NCBI GenBank assembly: GCA_016743235.1
Contig: VRZD01000004.1
Span: 180,506 to 244,505 of the forward strand
Source of the DNA: Pantanalinema sp. GBBB05
GTDB taxonomy: Bacteria > Cyanobacteriota > Cyanobacteriia > Leptolyngbyales > Leptolyngbyaceae
DNA: 64,000 nucleotides
Direction: 5' to 3'
A model generated the notes under the pieces. The model had not been told where the DNA came from. It did no database searches and saw only the letters and a list, made by a program, of their open reading frames with translations. Shown one piece after another: positions 56,775 to 64,000 of this stretch (position 1 is the first letter of the stretch; every line of letters starts with the position of its first letter). The position numbers and the translations under genes are program-made.

Positions 56775-58088
56775 ATGACTCCTCTGACTTTAACTGACGC
56801 GATCGAGCGCTATGAGACTGCGATCGTGGCGCTAGAAGTAGCTGGTGAAGGATTATCAGCCGAAGCGGTACTGGAAGTTTTAGTTGCCCGTAGCTTGGTG
56901 CAGCAAGCGATCAATCACTTTCCGCGAGCTACCGTATCCGAATTAGGCGACCGGTTGTGGGCAATGATCACGCGACGGAAGCGGCGATCGCGCTATCGAG
57001 ATTGGCAACGGTTAGTTAACCGCTTAGATACCCGGTTAAATAAACAAGCTGTTTATATCAACCAAGCTGTGAAGTTAGAGGACTGGCAAGTACTACTACC
57101 AGCCCCAGAACGAGAATGGTTGCGGTTATTAGAAACTCCGCAAGTTTCATCCTGGCGCGATCGGTTTGACTGGCTCTGGCAAGGGTTATCGATTTCCTTA
57201 CTCTCAGTCGCACTAAGTTTACTCATTGGCATCGCAACCCGTTTCCTGGAAGGGGGAACCGATGCTTTAGGCGCCTTTGCCGTGATTATGCCGACGGTAG
57301 TTGGGTTACTAACTGGGGGTGGCGCTTTAACTAAAACTGGACGGCAGGCGATGGAACATATTCTCGGCAGCCTTAGAATTGCACGGCATTGGTGGGATGA
57401 AATTTTTTGTGGGTTATCGGCACTGTTTCTGCTGTCAATGGTTGGCTTCTGGTTTGCCTTACCGCAAATTGCAGTAATGTACTCTCAAAGTGCTGATCTG
57501 GCGTACCAAGAGGGGCAATTGGCTCTAGCGGAATATCGCTACGATCGCGCCTTAAAACTGAATCCAGCCCAACTAGATATTCACTACAAGTTAGGACGGT
57601 TATATGAAGACTTAACTCAATTAGATCAAGCCGCACTGGAATATCAGGTCGCGGTTAAAGGCGGGCGAGAAGGAGAAGCCTACAAAGCCTACGATCGCTT
57701 AGCTCGACTGTATATTCTAGAAGGTTCAGCAGAAAACTATTCCAAAGCCGTTTCACTCCTAAATGAAGGATTAGGGGTGGCACTGGCCAAAAATGATACG
57801 GCAACGATGTATGCGATTTACACCAACCTAGGTTGGGCAAGACTGCTCCAAGAACGCTACGGCGAGGCAAGAGAAGGATTGCAACGGGCGATTAATTTAG
57901 CTCCGGAACGCGCTCCAGCTTACTGTTTACAGGCGCAAGTGTTAGAAGGATCGCAAGACCCGATCGCGGCAATGGCAGCATGGGAACAATGTCTGAGATT
58001 TGCCAATCAGAAGGATCCAGATGAGGATCTCTGGATCGGCTTGGCACTCAAACGATTACGGATTGAAATGAAAAGCAATGAAACCTAG
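56775..58088 (+). CDS. Membrane-anchored TPR protein
   Basis: 437 residues. A soluble N-terminal helical domain (~1-130) is followed by membrane helices at ~140-180 (GLSISLLSVALSLLIGIATR, FAVIMPTVVGLLTGG) and ~215-240 (CGLSALFLLSMVGFWFAL). The C-terminal half is a set of five or six TPRs (YDRALKLNPAQLDIHYKLGR, NLGWARLLQERYGEAREGLQ). The TPRs probably face the periplasm, where the next gene's product resides. It overlaps that gene by 11 bases. No enzyme motif is visible. It is likely a scaffold; the role is unknown. Confidence 0.8.
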   Translation: MTPLTLTDAIERYETAIVALEVAGEGLSAEAVLEVLVARSLVQQAINHFPRATVSELGDRLWAMITRRKRRSRYRDWQRLVNRLDTRLNKQAVYINQAVKLEDWQVLLPAPEREWLRLLETPQVSSWRDRFDWLWQGLSISLLSVALSLLIGIATRFLEGGTDALGAFAVIMPTVVGLLTGGGALTKTGRQAMEHILGSLRIARHWWDEIFCGLSALFLLSMVGFWFALPQIAVMYSQSADLAYQEGQLALAEYRYDRALKLNPAQLDIHYKLGRLYEDLTQLDQAALEYQVAVKGGREGEAYKAYDRLARLYILEGSAENYSKAVSLLNEGLGVALAKNDTATMYAIYTNLGWARLLQERYGEAREGLQRAINLAPERAPAYCLQAQVLEGSQDPIAAMAAWEQCLRFANQKDPDEDLWIGLALKRLRIEMKSNET

Positions 58089-58395
58089 TGTGTCTATCCC
58101 GTTGGCTCTGGCGCTAGTGCTGATGGCTCAAACCAGTGAGAGTCAGTTTTCACCCAGACAACCGATCGCGGAGATGATTCGAGTTCAAGGGAAAGTTGAA
58201 ATTAGCTCTCAAGGGCAATCGACCTATCGCCCAGTCAAGTTAAATGAGCGACTGTATCACGGCGACTTAATTCGAGTGGAGCGAGGTAGTCGAGGCGTGA
58301 TTCGGTGTCAAGCCGATGCCACCACCTGGACCATTCCTGCCGATGGTTTACCACGCGGGGTTGCCAATACCTGCTCCCCACCATCCAGTCGCTAA
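58078..58395 (+). CDS. Small exported FecR-like domain protein
   Basis: 105 residues. A signal peptide (SVSIPLALALVLMAQTSESQ) is followed by a compact beta domain: IRVQGKVEISSQGQSTYRPV, KLNERLYHGDLIRVERGSRG, VIRCQADATTWTIP. This pattern (GxVxxxxxG...GDxIxTxxGSxxxL) is that of the periplasmic FecR domain. Two cysteines could form one disulfide. Its start overlaps the stop of the TPR membrane protein by 11 bases, so the two are translationally coupled and probably work together on the periplasmic face. Confidence 0.75.
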   Translation: MKPSVSIPLALALVLMAQTSESQFSPRQPIAEMIRVQGKVEISSQGQSTYRPVKLNERLYHGDLIRVERGSRGVIRCQADATTWTIPADGLPRGVANTCSPPSSR

Positions 58396-58403
58396 CCCTG
58401 AAC

Positions 58404-59045
58404 TTAATATGCGTCTTCCGGTTGCGCCTTCATTTTCGCCTTGGCTTTGGCAGCACTCTTCTTCAACGCATCCAAGCGAGTTTCATATTGCGATCGCAGT
58501 TTCTTTTTAGGCGATTGATCAATTAACGTCTTCAACGCACTTCCCAGACTCTTGTAAGCATTCGGCAAGGTGTAGCCAAAGCGAGTTGCCAGCGCGATCG
58601 CCCGATCGTCGGCTTCGATCAGATCCTTCACTACCCGATCGTTATTATTCTTCTGCCACAAGCGCCAGCCCGAGACGCCACATAAGGCAAGGGCTAACAG
58701 TAACAACAACGCGTCCTGCACCCAGAGTTCACCCACAGCACCACCCAAACCGATCGCCAAGGCAGCCATTTCCCAGCCGTCTTTAGGAATCGTGTCATTT
58801 TGGATCCGTCCGATCTCATGCCAGAACAGCAGATTCCGTTGATCGGTGGCTAATTGCTCCCACCGCACCATATCAATCAGAATCTCCACCTCATCTTTGC
58901 CAATTTCCTCGCAGGTAATCAGAGGCGGATTGACCGCAGAGGTGGCTTCAACGGAAACCCAGCTTTGGAGTTCGGGAGGTAATAAGCTCCGCAAACGCCG
59001 TAGCTCGCTCATCTCAGCTCTAGCAGTAGAGGATGCGTATGCCAT
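58404..59045 (-). CDS. DUF3318 domain protein
   Basis: 213 residues, a cyanobacteria-specific family. The N-terminal half (MSELRRLRSLLPPELQSWV, LITCEEIGKDEVEILIDMVR, NLLFWHEIGRIQND) is the DUF3318 signature, followed by one or two hydrophobic helices (WEMAALAIGLGGAVGELW and DALLLLLALALCGVSGW). The C terminus is a Lys/Ala-rich helix (KKSAAKAKAKMKAQ). Function is unknown. It is convergent with the FecR-like gene, only eight bases apart. Confidence 0.88.
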   Translation of the reverse strand: MAYASSTARAEMSELRRLRSLLPPELQSWVSVEATSAVNPPLITCEEIGKDEVEILIDMVRWEQLATDQRNLLFWHEIGRIQNDTIPKDGWEMAALAIGLGGAVGELWVQDALLLLLALALCGVSGWRLWQKNNNDRVVKDLIEADDRAIALATRFGYTLPNAYKSLGSALKTLIDQSPKKKLRSQYETRLDALKKSAAKAKAKMKAQPEDAY

Positions 59046-59108
59046 GTCCAGACCTGGAATATTTCAATTAAATAACTATAGTGCTTCCTTTTGGATCATA
59101 GCGATCCT

Positions 59109-59133
59109 CCTCCCATTTGGGAGGTCGTTTTTT
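59109..59133 (+). terminator. Plus-strand terminator with no annotated gene before it
   Basis: CCTCCC-ATTT-GGGAGG (59109-59124), then TCGTTTTTT. A strong intrinsic terminator on the plus strand that follows a minus-strand gene's start, so it may end a short noncoding RNA initiated near 59085. Confidence 0.6.
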
Positions 59134-59283
59134 ACCCAGGTAGGGAAATCCGCCCAGCTAGAGCCTAGGGCTGACCAGGCAAGCAGCTACGGTTCGGCAT
59201 ACCTCAACCCTGAATTAGCCGACATTCTCCTCGCAATAGCCGCTTAGCCAAGGAACCCCGCGAATGATGATTGCACTATGCCT

Positions 59284-59466
59284 TTATGGCAGTTCCGCTG
59301 ATAAATAGCGGGGAGAGGCTTGCGAACTAGCTTGCGAATTGGAGTAGTAGGCGATCACCATCAATGGTAAGGTGAGAGTCAGCAGAGCAATTAAGGTTCC
59401 GAAAATTGTGGCAAATCGAGAGGACGATCGACCAGATGCACTGGCAGATGGACTACCTGATTCCAT
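59284..59466 (-). CDS. Small single-span membrane protein, unknown
   Basis: 60 residues from the ATG at 59464-59466 (the frame is also open from a TTG 27 bases upstream). A Ser/Ala-rich N terminus (ESGSPSASASGRSSS) is followed by one membrane helix FATIFGTLIALLTLTLPLMV and a polar tail. I believe similar short proteins occur in other cyanobacteria, but I have no name for them. No strong Shine-Dalgarno. Function is unknown. Confidence 0.6.
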   Translation of the reverse strand: MESGSPSASASGRSSSRFATIFGTLIALLTLTLPLMVIAYYSNSQASSQASPRYLSAELP

Positions 59467-59610
59467 AAAAGTAGGAAAAACCTGAAACAACAAACGCAGT
59501 CATTAAACTAGTGGTACGGGGAACACTCCTCTGTACAAAAATTGTAATCACCCAGGTTTGAGAAAGTGGTGTCTAGCAAACAATCTCAACGCGAAATGGG
59601 TGCTAATTTT

Positions 59611-59958
59611 TCAAGAGCGAGCTTTTAAGAGCTGATGGATGCTCTGTAGCTCAGTTAGGATCGCTTGCAGCAACTCTTGAGTAGAGTTGCGGGGTGGCTC
59701 ACGCACTTCGATCGTCACTGGGCGAATTTTCAACACATCCTTCGCAAAACGAGCCACTTCATTGGGATGAAATAACAACAAATCATCTTTATGCGATCGT
59801 AATTCTGGATTCAGTCGCTTGGGATGATAGGGCGGATTCAGGCTATTGGGGTCGGTATTGGCATAGCGATAAACCGACGCTCTAGAGCGATTCAGCGCTT
59901 TTTGCACCGCCTCTATATCCATCAATCCACTTTGCTCAATACCAATCTCACCGTCCAT
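59611..59958 (-). CDS. Putative helix-turn-helix DNA-binding protein, 115 residues
   Basis: Residues ~13-32 (MDIEAVQKALNRSRASVYRY) look like a MerR/AlpA-type helix-turn-helix, followed by an Arg/Pro-rich wing (NPPYHPKRLNPELRSHKDDL) and FHPNEVARFAKDVLKI, as in that class. The C-terminal third is an amphipathic helix (TQELLQAILTELQSIHQLLK) that could dimerise. A small regulator is likely; target unknown. No signal peptide. Confidence 0.7.
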   Translation of the reverse strand: MDGEIGIEQSGLMDIEAVQKALNRSRASVYRYANTDPNSLNPPYHPKRLNPELRSHKDDLLLFHPNEVARFAKDVLKIRPVTIEVREPPRNSTQELLQAILTELQSIHQLLKARS

Positions 59959-60045
59959 ACAGCTTTAATCAATTCAATGTCAGACTCGAAAATCTTAACA
60001 TGAGACTGTTGGACTATGCCTGTGATCACTATCACTGCAACCGGA

Positions 60046-60225
60046 TCAGACGCGGAATCCTTGGTGAATAGCATCGGCAACCAGAACCACCCCAAGTAGA
60101 CCCACTGGGAGAAATAGCACACCGTAGATGGGAAATAGCCACAACAAGGCACCAATTAACCAACAAAGTAATGAAGTTAATAGAAAGAGTGTGAATCCCA
60201 AAAAAACGGTCGCAATATAGGTCAT
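60046..60225 (-). CDS. Small membrane protein, 59 residues
   Basis: ATG at 60223-60225 with GGAG eight bases upstream; the longer frame back to 60396 overlaps the upstream gene and lacks protein-like pattern. Two hydrophobic segments (IATVFLGFTLFLLTSLLCWL and FPIYGVLFLPVGLLGVVLVA) joined by a short turn suggest a membrane hairpin; the end is AIHQGFRV. Function is unknown. Confidence 0.6.
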   Translation of the reverse strand: MTYIATVFLGFTLFLLTSLLCWLIGALLWLFPIYGVLFLPVGLLGVVLVADAIHQGFRV

Positions 60226-60368
60226 TCCATCACTCTCCAACGCGTAACCATAACTTATGACAACGAGTATCTTTGCTATCTTGCGGGATGCAACTTGATG
60301 ATCACTACAGCCATTGGGATGAATTATCCCAAACCGTTGTGTGCTCCTATCTATGCCATCAGGACGCG

Positions 60369-61205
60369 CTAAAGCGGCGCTAAAGGATTCAACCAACGCA
60401 AGACAGAGCGTTCCAGTTCATGCAATTCTCGGTACACTTCTTGGCGCATCCACTGCCCGATCGCATCAAACGGCGTAAAAATACTGCCTGTTTGCCAGCT
60501 CATATCAGGACCGAGCGGAGTGAGATGGGTGCCGGACAAGGTTTGTGCCACTACCATATCCGGAAAGCGCGTTCGCAATAGCTCCGTGAGCACCGTCGTT
60601 TGATCGATCGTGTCATTGGTAAATTTCACCAGTAAATTCCGTCTGACTCGATAATTTTGAGCAATCATGCGATTGGTTTCCATGGGCGATGGGGTAAATT
60701 CGGCAGTAAACGGGGTAGAAAACTGTTTCAACATGGAAGAAACTTGTTCTACCAATGGCACTGCATCCCGCGCCGCATAGTTATTAAACGAAATTAATAC
60801 ATTTCCAGCTCGTTCTACTGGAAACGAGCTACCAATTAATAGGTGTAATTTGCACCCCAAACTGTGACCTACGCCGTAGATGGGGAGGTAACGTTTGCGC
60901 AGGGTTGTCTCATACAAGTGTTCCATCACTCGATCGAAGTTACGTAAGACCGTCTGGGCGATCGCTTGATGGTCAAATGTATTAATAAAGGGGGTGGCAA
61001 TGACACCGTAGCCCTGAAGTGCCAAGCGTTCTAGGAACCGCCGATAGGTGACTTGGGGAGCAGTAGCGACAAATGCGCCCCCTAAAAAATGCACGATCGC
61101 GATCGGTCGAGGCGGCATTAAGACCCAATTACCGGAAAGTTCTTGCCAGTCCATGTTGTCGGGGAGCAGGGTAAGGGATGCGGGACAAGTAATGGTCTGC
61201 CCCAT
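60369..61205 (-). CDS. DUF1350 family (alpha/beta-hydrolase-like) protein
   Basis: 278 residues; the ATG at 61203-61205 has AGGGA upstream, and an internal ATG at 61154 is an alternative. Motifs: IAIVHFLGGAFVATAPQVTY, VIATPFINTFDHQAIAQ, PIYGVGHSLGCKLHLLI (a GHSxG nucleophile elbow, Ser present). This is DUF1350, found in cyanobacteria and chloroplasts. It is probably an esterase or lipase-like enzyme of unknown substrate. It lies next to the tRNA gene and the mobile element, but its HIP1 content is native. Confidence 0.88.
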   Translation of the reverse strand: MGQTITCPASLTLLPDNMDWQELSGNWVLMPPRPIAIVHFLGGAFVATAPQVTYRRFLERLALQGYGVIATPFINTFDHQAIAQTVLRNFDRVMEHLYETTLRKRYLPIYGVGHSLGCKLHLLIGSSFPVERAGNVLISFNNYAARDAVPLVEQVSSMLKQFSTPFTAEFTPSPMETNRMIAQNYRVRRNLLVKFTNDTIDQTTVLTELLRTRFPDMVVAQTLSGTHLTPLGPDMSWQTGSIFTPFDAIGQWMRQEVYRELHELERSVLRWLNPLAPL

Positions 61206-61364
61206 TCCCTATTCTGCCGTACTCTCTCGATCACGGTTAGTGACCTCTGGTTGGCAAGGGCGATCGAACAATCTGGGTGAATCTGCACTTTTTTCCAAAA
61301 TCCCTTGCCATAATGCCCCTCTGTTTGCTAATTTGGTTAAGCGTCAAAAACAAAGACGTTCCCC

Positions 61365-61437
<73 letters not shown>

Positions 61438-61463
61438 TACAACAGAATCTCTAAGATTCAGTC

Positions 61464-61497
61464 AGAGCAAGGGTTTTACACTCTTGCTCTTGTCTTT
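61464..61497 (+). terminator. Hairpin terminator after tRNA-Phe
   Basis: AGAGCAAG (61464-61471) pairs with CTTGCTCT (61483-61490), followed by TGTCTTT. It lies 27 bases after the tRNA. A small GAATCT/AGATTC hairpin precedes it. Confidence 0.6.
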
Positions 61498-61530
61498 AGG
61501 CTCTTTCAAGCTTCAGGAAAGGTAGGGAAT

Positions 61531-61600
61531 TTTGACTATTTAACCTGAGTTTGACTATGGAGTGACTATGATGAAGTAGAGCAGAGGAAACCATAGTCAA
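61531..61600. repeat. Repeated TGACTAT sites before the recombinase gene
   Basis: TTTGACTAT at 61531-61539 and 61550-61558, TGACTAT at 61563-61569, and the inverse ATAGTCA within CCATAGTCAA at 61591-61600. The first two start 19 bp apart. They fill the 80 bases before the recombinase start, suiting arm-type binding sites of the recombinase or an operator. TTGACT also doubles as a -35-like element. Confidence 0.6.
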
Positions 61601-61611
61601 CACAATCAACT

Positions 61612-62751
61612 ATGTCTGCACAACAGAAGGCATCAAAGGGTTCCGTTGGTATTGAAGCATTTCAAGGACGGTTAAGGCTACGCTTGCCTCGTCAACTTTA
61701 TGGCGGTAAACAGAAGTACCTGACCTTGGGAGTGGCTGATACCCCTGACAATCAGAAGCTTGCTGCATCCAAAGCTAAGCAAATTGAGCTAGATATACTA
61801 GCAGGCTATTTTGATGCCACGTTAGAAAAGTACAAGCCCCAGACCAACTCGGATTCCGTTGAATTCTCAAAGAGCAATCAGGCAGAACTACCCCTAAACG
61901 TTTTATGGGACAGGTATGCAGCCTACAAATCGAAAACTTTGAGTGTCACCACAATAAACAAGGATTACAAACGGATAAAGAATCATATTGCTAGTTTGCC
62001 AACTCAGAAGCTTGCTGATGCTGTCTCTATCAGAGATCTCTTGCTGAGTCAGTTATCTGCTAACACTGCCAAGCGTGTTCTAACACAGCTTAAAGCTTGC
62101 TGTGATTGGGCAGTTGATTCAGGTCTAATTACCAAAAATCCTTTCGATGGTATGGCTCAGACTGTTAAAACACTTGCCAGGGATGAGGAAGACAGCATCA
62201 ATCCATTTACAAGGGATGAGCAAGAAAAAATTATTGCTGCTTTTGCCAAACATCGTTACTACAAGCACTACACCAGCTATGTCAGATTCTTGTTCATGAC
62301 TGGATGTAGAACCTCTGAAGCCGTTGGTTTAACTTGGGAACACATTGATGGAAAGCTTACCAGGATTACTTTTCGTGAGGCTGTAGTTGAGGGCAATCGG
62401 AAAGATACAAAGACACATAAGATTCGCAGATTTCCCATCAATGATTCTTTGAAAAGCCTACTTTTATCCATTAAACCTGAAAGCTGTAAATCCAATTCAC
62501 CAGTGTTTCAAGCTCCTAAAGGAGGGGTGATTGATGCCCACAACTTTCTTAATCGTGCTTGGAAAACAGTTCTATCTAAATTAGAAATTCAGTACCGCTC
62601 ACAGTACAACACCAGACATACATTTATTACAAATTGCTTAGAGTCTGGTGTCAGCGTTGTTCAGATTGCCAAGTGGGTAGGTAATTCACCAGAAATTATC
62701 ATGAAGCACTACGCAGGTATCATCAAGCAAGTTGAAGTACCTGAATTCTAA
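61612..62751 (+). CDS. Tyrosine recombinase (integrase) of a tRNA-targeting mobile element
   Basis: 379 residues. The N-terminal arm-binding domain (~10-75: VGIEAFQGRLRLRLPRQLYG) is of the kind found in phage-type integrases. A SAM-like core-binding domain spans ~95-185. The catalytic domain has R233 in TGCRTSEAVGL, a Lys near 270, YNTRHTF (R335, H336) and H366-Y367 in IIMKHYAG, so it looks active. The usual first His of HxxR is Tyr332. It sits 174 bp from the 3' end of tRNA-Phe in the same orientation. It lacks HIP1 sites, unlike neighbours to the left. A terminator follows at 62786. Confidence 0.95.
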   Translation: MSAQQKASKGSVGIEAFQGRLRLRLPRQLYGGKQKYLTLGVADTPDNQKLAASKAKQIELDILAGYFDATLEKYKPQTNSDSVEFSKSNQAELPLNVLWDRYAAYKSKTLSVTTINKDYKRIKNHIASLPTQKLADAVSIRDLLLSQLSANTAKRVLTQLKACCDWAVDSGLITKNPFDGMAQTVKTLARDEEDSINPFTRDEQEKIIAAFAKHRYYKHYTSYVRFLFMTGCRTSEAVGLTWEHIDGKLTRITFREAVVEGNRKDTKTHKIRRFPINDSLKSLLLSIKPESCKSNSPVFQAPKGGVIDAHNFLNRAWKTVLSKLEIQYRSQYNTRHTFITNCLESGVSVVQIAKWVGNSPEIIMKHYAGIIKQVEVPEF

Positions 62752-62785
62752 GTCAGTTACCGTTAGAAAATATATTCTCAGATTT

Positions 62786-62819
62786 AACCCTGCGTCACTC
62801 ATGCAGGGTTTTTATTTTT
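62786..62819 (+). terminator. Rho-independent terminator of the recombinase gene
   Basis: AACCCTGC (62786-62793) pairs with GCAGGGTT (62803-62810), followed by TTTATTTTT. It starts 34 bases after the stop. Confidence 0.88.
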
Positions 62820-62974
62820 GAACTTTAGATTCTGAATATACCGCTATATTTTGGAACCTTATTAGAGTCTCATATAAAACGATGGAACGATGTAATAGGA
62901 ATCTTAACATCCATATTTCCTTTTTTCCCTATAGCTAAATAGATTAGGAGTCACTTAAAGGTACTTACCAAGTG

Positions 62975-63017
62975 AGATTTATATAAATAATAACTGCTAG
63001 GCTCTAGAGCCTAGCAG
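62975..63017 (-). terminator. 24-bp perfect palindrome acting as minus-strand terminator
   Basis: CTGCTAGGCTCT joined to its reverse complement AGAGCCTAGCAG at 62994-63017. On the minus strand it is followed by TTATTATTTATATAAA, so it fits a terminator for the two minus-strand genes. The palindrome has no spacer, so the hairpin loop would be four bases of the centre. Confidence 0.6.
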
Positions 63018-63048
63018 CTTACCCTAACTTAAATCTAAAGCTATAAAC

Positions 63049-63213
63049 TTAAACTAACCCTTTTGCTCTTAACATCTTTAGCTTTCTCATATGAATACTC
63101 TTTATAGCTTCAATATTCTCAATATAAGGCTTTATATCACAGACGTTAGCTTGCAATACTTCTCTCTCGGTATTCGACGTTTCTTTCTCGATTGAATCTC
63201 TCGTTAAAAGCAT
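63049..63213 (-). CDS. Candidate 54-residue protein overlapping the HNH-like gene
   Basis: ATG at 63211-63213, stop TAA at 63049-63051. It overlaps the last 68 bases of the HNH-like gene in another frame. The sequence (for example LQANVCDIKPYIENIEAIKS, then MRKLKMLRAKGLV) is charged, helical and protein-like. A 54-codon open frame is uncommon by chance in DNA this AT-rich. The palindromic terminator lies 32 bases after the stop, which explains the otherwise long gap after the HNH-like gene. No strong Shine-Dalgarno is seen and no family is recognised. Confidence 0.5.
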   Translation of the reverse strand: MLLTRDSIEKETSNTEREVLQANVCDIKPYIENIEAIKSIHMRKLKMLRAKGLV

Positions 63214-63724
63214 AAGCTTCAAAAATGAACTCTGAAGATAAATCTATATGCTTTATTGTACCATCGGGTAATTGATGATAGGACACAAACCAATTTGAGT
63301 TTTTAGCATTATTTGCTTGAGTATCTACATACATATTAATCGGTATATCTAAGCCACAGGTCAAACAATGCTGTATCGGTTCTATATGGCAAATAGAATG
63401 CTTTTCACCTGTAATTTTCTCTAAAAAACCAGCTTTATTACGTAAGGCTGTTATTTGCTTGTTATGGTTTTCAGAAAACCAGGGAGGTCTAGCAAATTTA
63501 GCTTGAATATCCCTATTTTCGTTAATCTCATTTGTACACTGCTTGCACCAAGCATGATGACCGTCTACCTTACTGTACTTCTGATTCTTACAGAATTTCA
63601 CTAAAGGTTTTGTTTGCTCACAGATTGAGCATATCTTCTTCCCATTTTTAGCTGGTCGTGAACGGTAGTAGTTAATTCCAAGTTCCTTACAAATCTCTTT
63701 ATAATTCATAAATAAATCAATCAT
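63146..63724 (-). CDS. Putative HNH-type nuclease with zinc-binding Cys pairs
   Basis: 192 residues. Two Cys pairs, KICSICEQTKPLVKFC and HHAWCKQCTNEIN, resemble the zinc-binding front of phage HNH endonucleases. A degenerate HNH follows: HSICHIEPIQHCLTCGLDIP and INMYVDTQANNAKNSNW, where the usual Asp-His is Cys-His. It may therefore be catalytically altered. The start could be this ATG or one 15 bases in. It is AT-rich with no HIP1 sites, part of the mobile element. It is divergent from the ribbon-helix-helix gene. Confidence 0.65.
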   Translation of the reverse strand: MIDLFMNYKEICKELGINYYRSRPAKNGKKICSICEQTKPLVKFCKNQKYSKVDGHHAWCKQCTNEINENRDIQAKFARPPWFSENHNKQITALRNKAGFLEKITGEKHSICHIEPIQHCLTCGLDIPINMYVDTQANNAKNSNWFVSYHQLPDGTIKHIDLSSEFIFEAYAFNERFNRERNVEYRERSIAS

Positions 63725-63741
63725 TAATTTATTTGTTTTAG

Positions 63742-63780
63742 TATAATAATAACATATATGTTAAACATATTATTGGTTAT
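63742..63780. promoter_or_regulatory. Palindromic operator-like region between divergent element genes
   Basis: AACATATATGTT (63751-63762) is a perfect 12-bp palindrome nested in a wider ATAATA/TATTAT inverted repeat. TATAAT at 63742-63747 is a consensus -10. The region lies between the HNH-like gene and a ribbon-helix-helix gene, whose products typically bind such sites. Confidence 0.5.
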
Positions 63781-63820
63781 GCATATCTAAGTTCACGTTA
63801 GAAAAAGGAAGTATTGAACT

Positions 63821-63997
63821 ATGGAGAAAATATTTAACAAGCCTAGCCACCGAATGAAGAGTATTGGTTTTAGGCTCAATGATGAAGAACTTAATAGCTT
63901 ACAGAAAACTTGCTATGAGCAACAGCTTTCAATTAGTGAGTTAGTTAGACGCGCTGTTAACGAGTACGCAAGTAAAGGAAGTAGTCTATCTAGTTAA
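63821..63997 (+). CDS. Ribbon-helix-helix (CopG/Arc-type) DNA-binding protein
   Basis: 58 residues. MKSIGFRLNDEELNSLQK gives the beta strand and first helix, and LSISELVRRAVNEYASKG the second helix with the turn, the ribbon-helix-helix pattern of CopG, Arc, ParD and MobC-like proteins. AAGGAAG lies about ten bases before the ATG. It may repress its own promoter through the palindrome upstream, or be the antitoxin or mobilisation partner of a gene beyond the window. Complete; the stop ends three bases before the window edge. Confidence 0.8.
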   Translation: MEKIFNKPSHRMKSIGFRLNDEELNSLQKTCYEQQLSISELVRRAVNEYASKGSSLSS

Positions 63998-64000
63998 TAG

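Overview
The window is cyanobacterial chromosome. The evidence is the very frequent HIP1 octamer GCGATCGC, plastid-type ndhB, a SpkB-like kinase, DUF3318, DUF1350, DUF6816 and CADD-family genes, and many TPR, pentapeptide and Uma2 proteins. I see no heterocyst or nitrogen-fixation genes. A non-heterocystous filamentous (Leptolyngbya-like) organism is plausible, but the sequence does not prove it.

Layout. 0-9 kb: a DUF2157/GDYXXLXY membrane pair, GTPase ylqF, a PRC-barrel stress protein, a PEBP lipoprotein, a TPR protein, ispD, a GT9 glycosyltransferase, and an MBL hydrolase divergent from a LuxR-type response regulator. 9.5-15 kb: an operon of a TpsA-like exoprotein and a signal-peptide-bearing TPR-CHAT protease-like protein. 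15.5-26 kb: REC-GGDEF, DUF6816, a ferritin-like protein, ilvH, a pentapeptide kinase, aspS, Uma2 and CADD. 26-38 kb: topA, ndhB, an unannotated tiny secreted Cys-pair peptide, a CbiG-CobJ fusion whose linker is a repeat, a lumenal pentapeptide protein, purK, and thrC with a MoaD/ThiS sulfur carrier. 38-49 kb: vanadium haloperoxidase, ABC-F, gpmI, secG (with a possible 5' pseudoknot), a matrixin-like protease, a GNAT with membrane helices, an FAD oxidase and a dynamin-like GTPase. 49-61 kb: an unannotated 47-aa protein with its own terminator, a gene-poor stretch, rffA, a nitrilase, a kinase-WD40 fusion, TPR and FecR-like proteins, DUF3318, small membrane proteins and DUF1350.

61.4-64 kb: tRNA-Phe(GAA) is followed directly by a tyrosine recombinase. 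Beyond it the DNA is AT-rich, has no HIP1 sites, and carries an HNH-like gene, an overlapping 54-aa ORF and a ribbon-helix-helix gene. This is one end of an integrated mobile element that continues past the window.

Most of the window is housekeeping. The parts that look least described are the TpsA/CHAT operon, the Cys-pair peptide, the 47-aa protein, the repeat-derived CbiG-CobJ linker, the secG leader and the left end of the tRNA-Phe island. No CRISPR array, rRNA or complete IS element was seen. All assignments are by eye from sequence; no database search was run.
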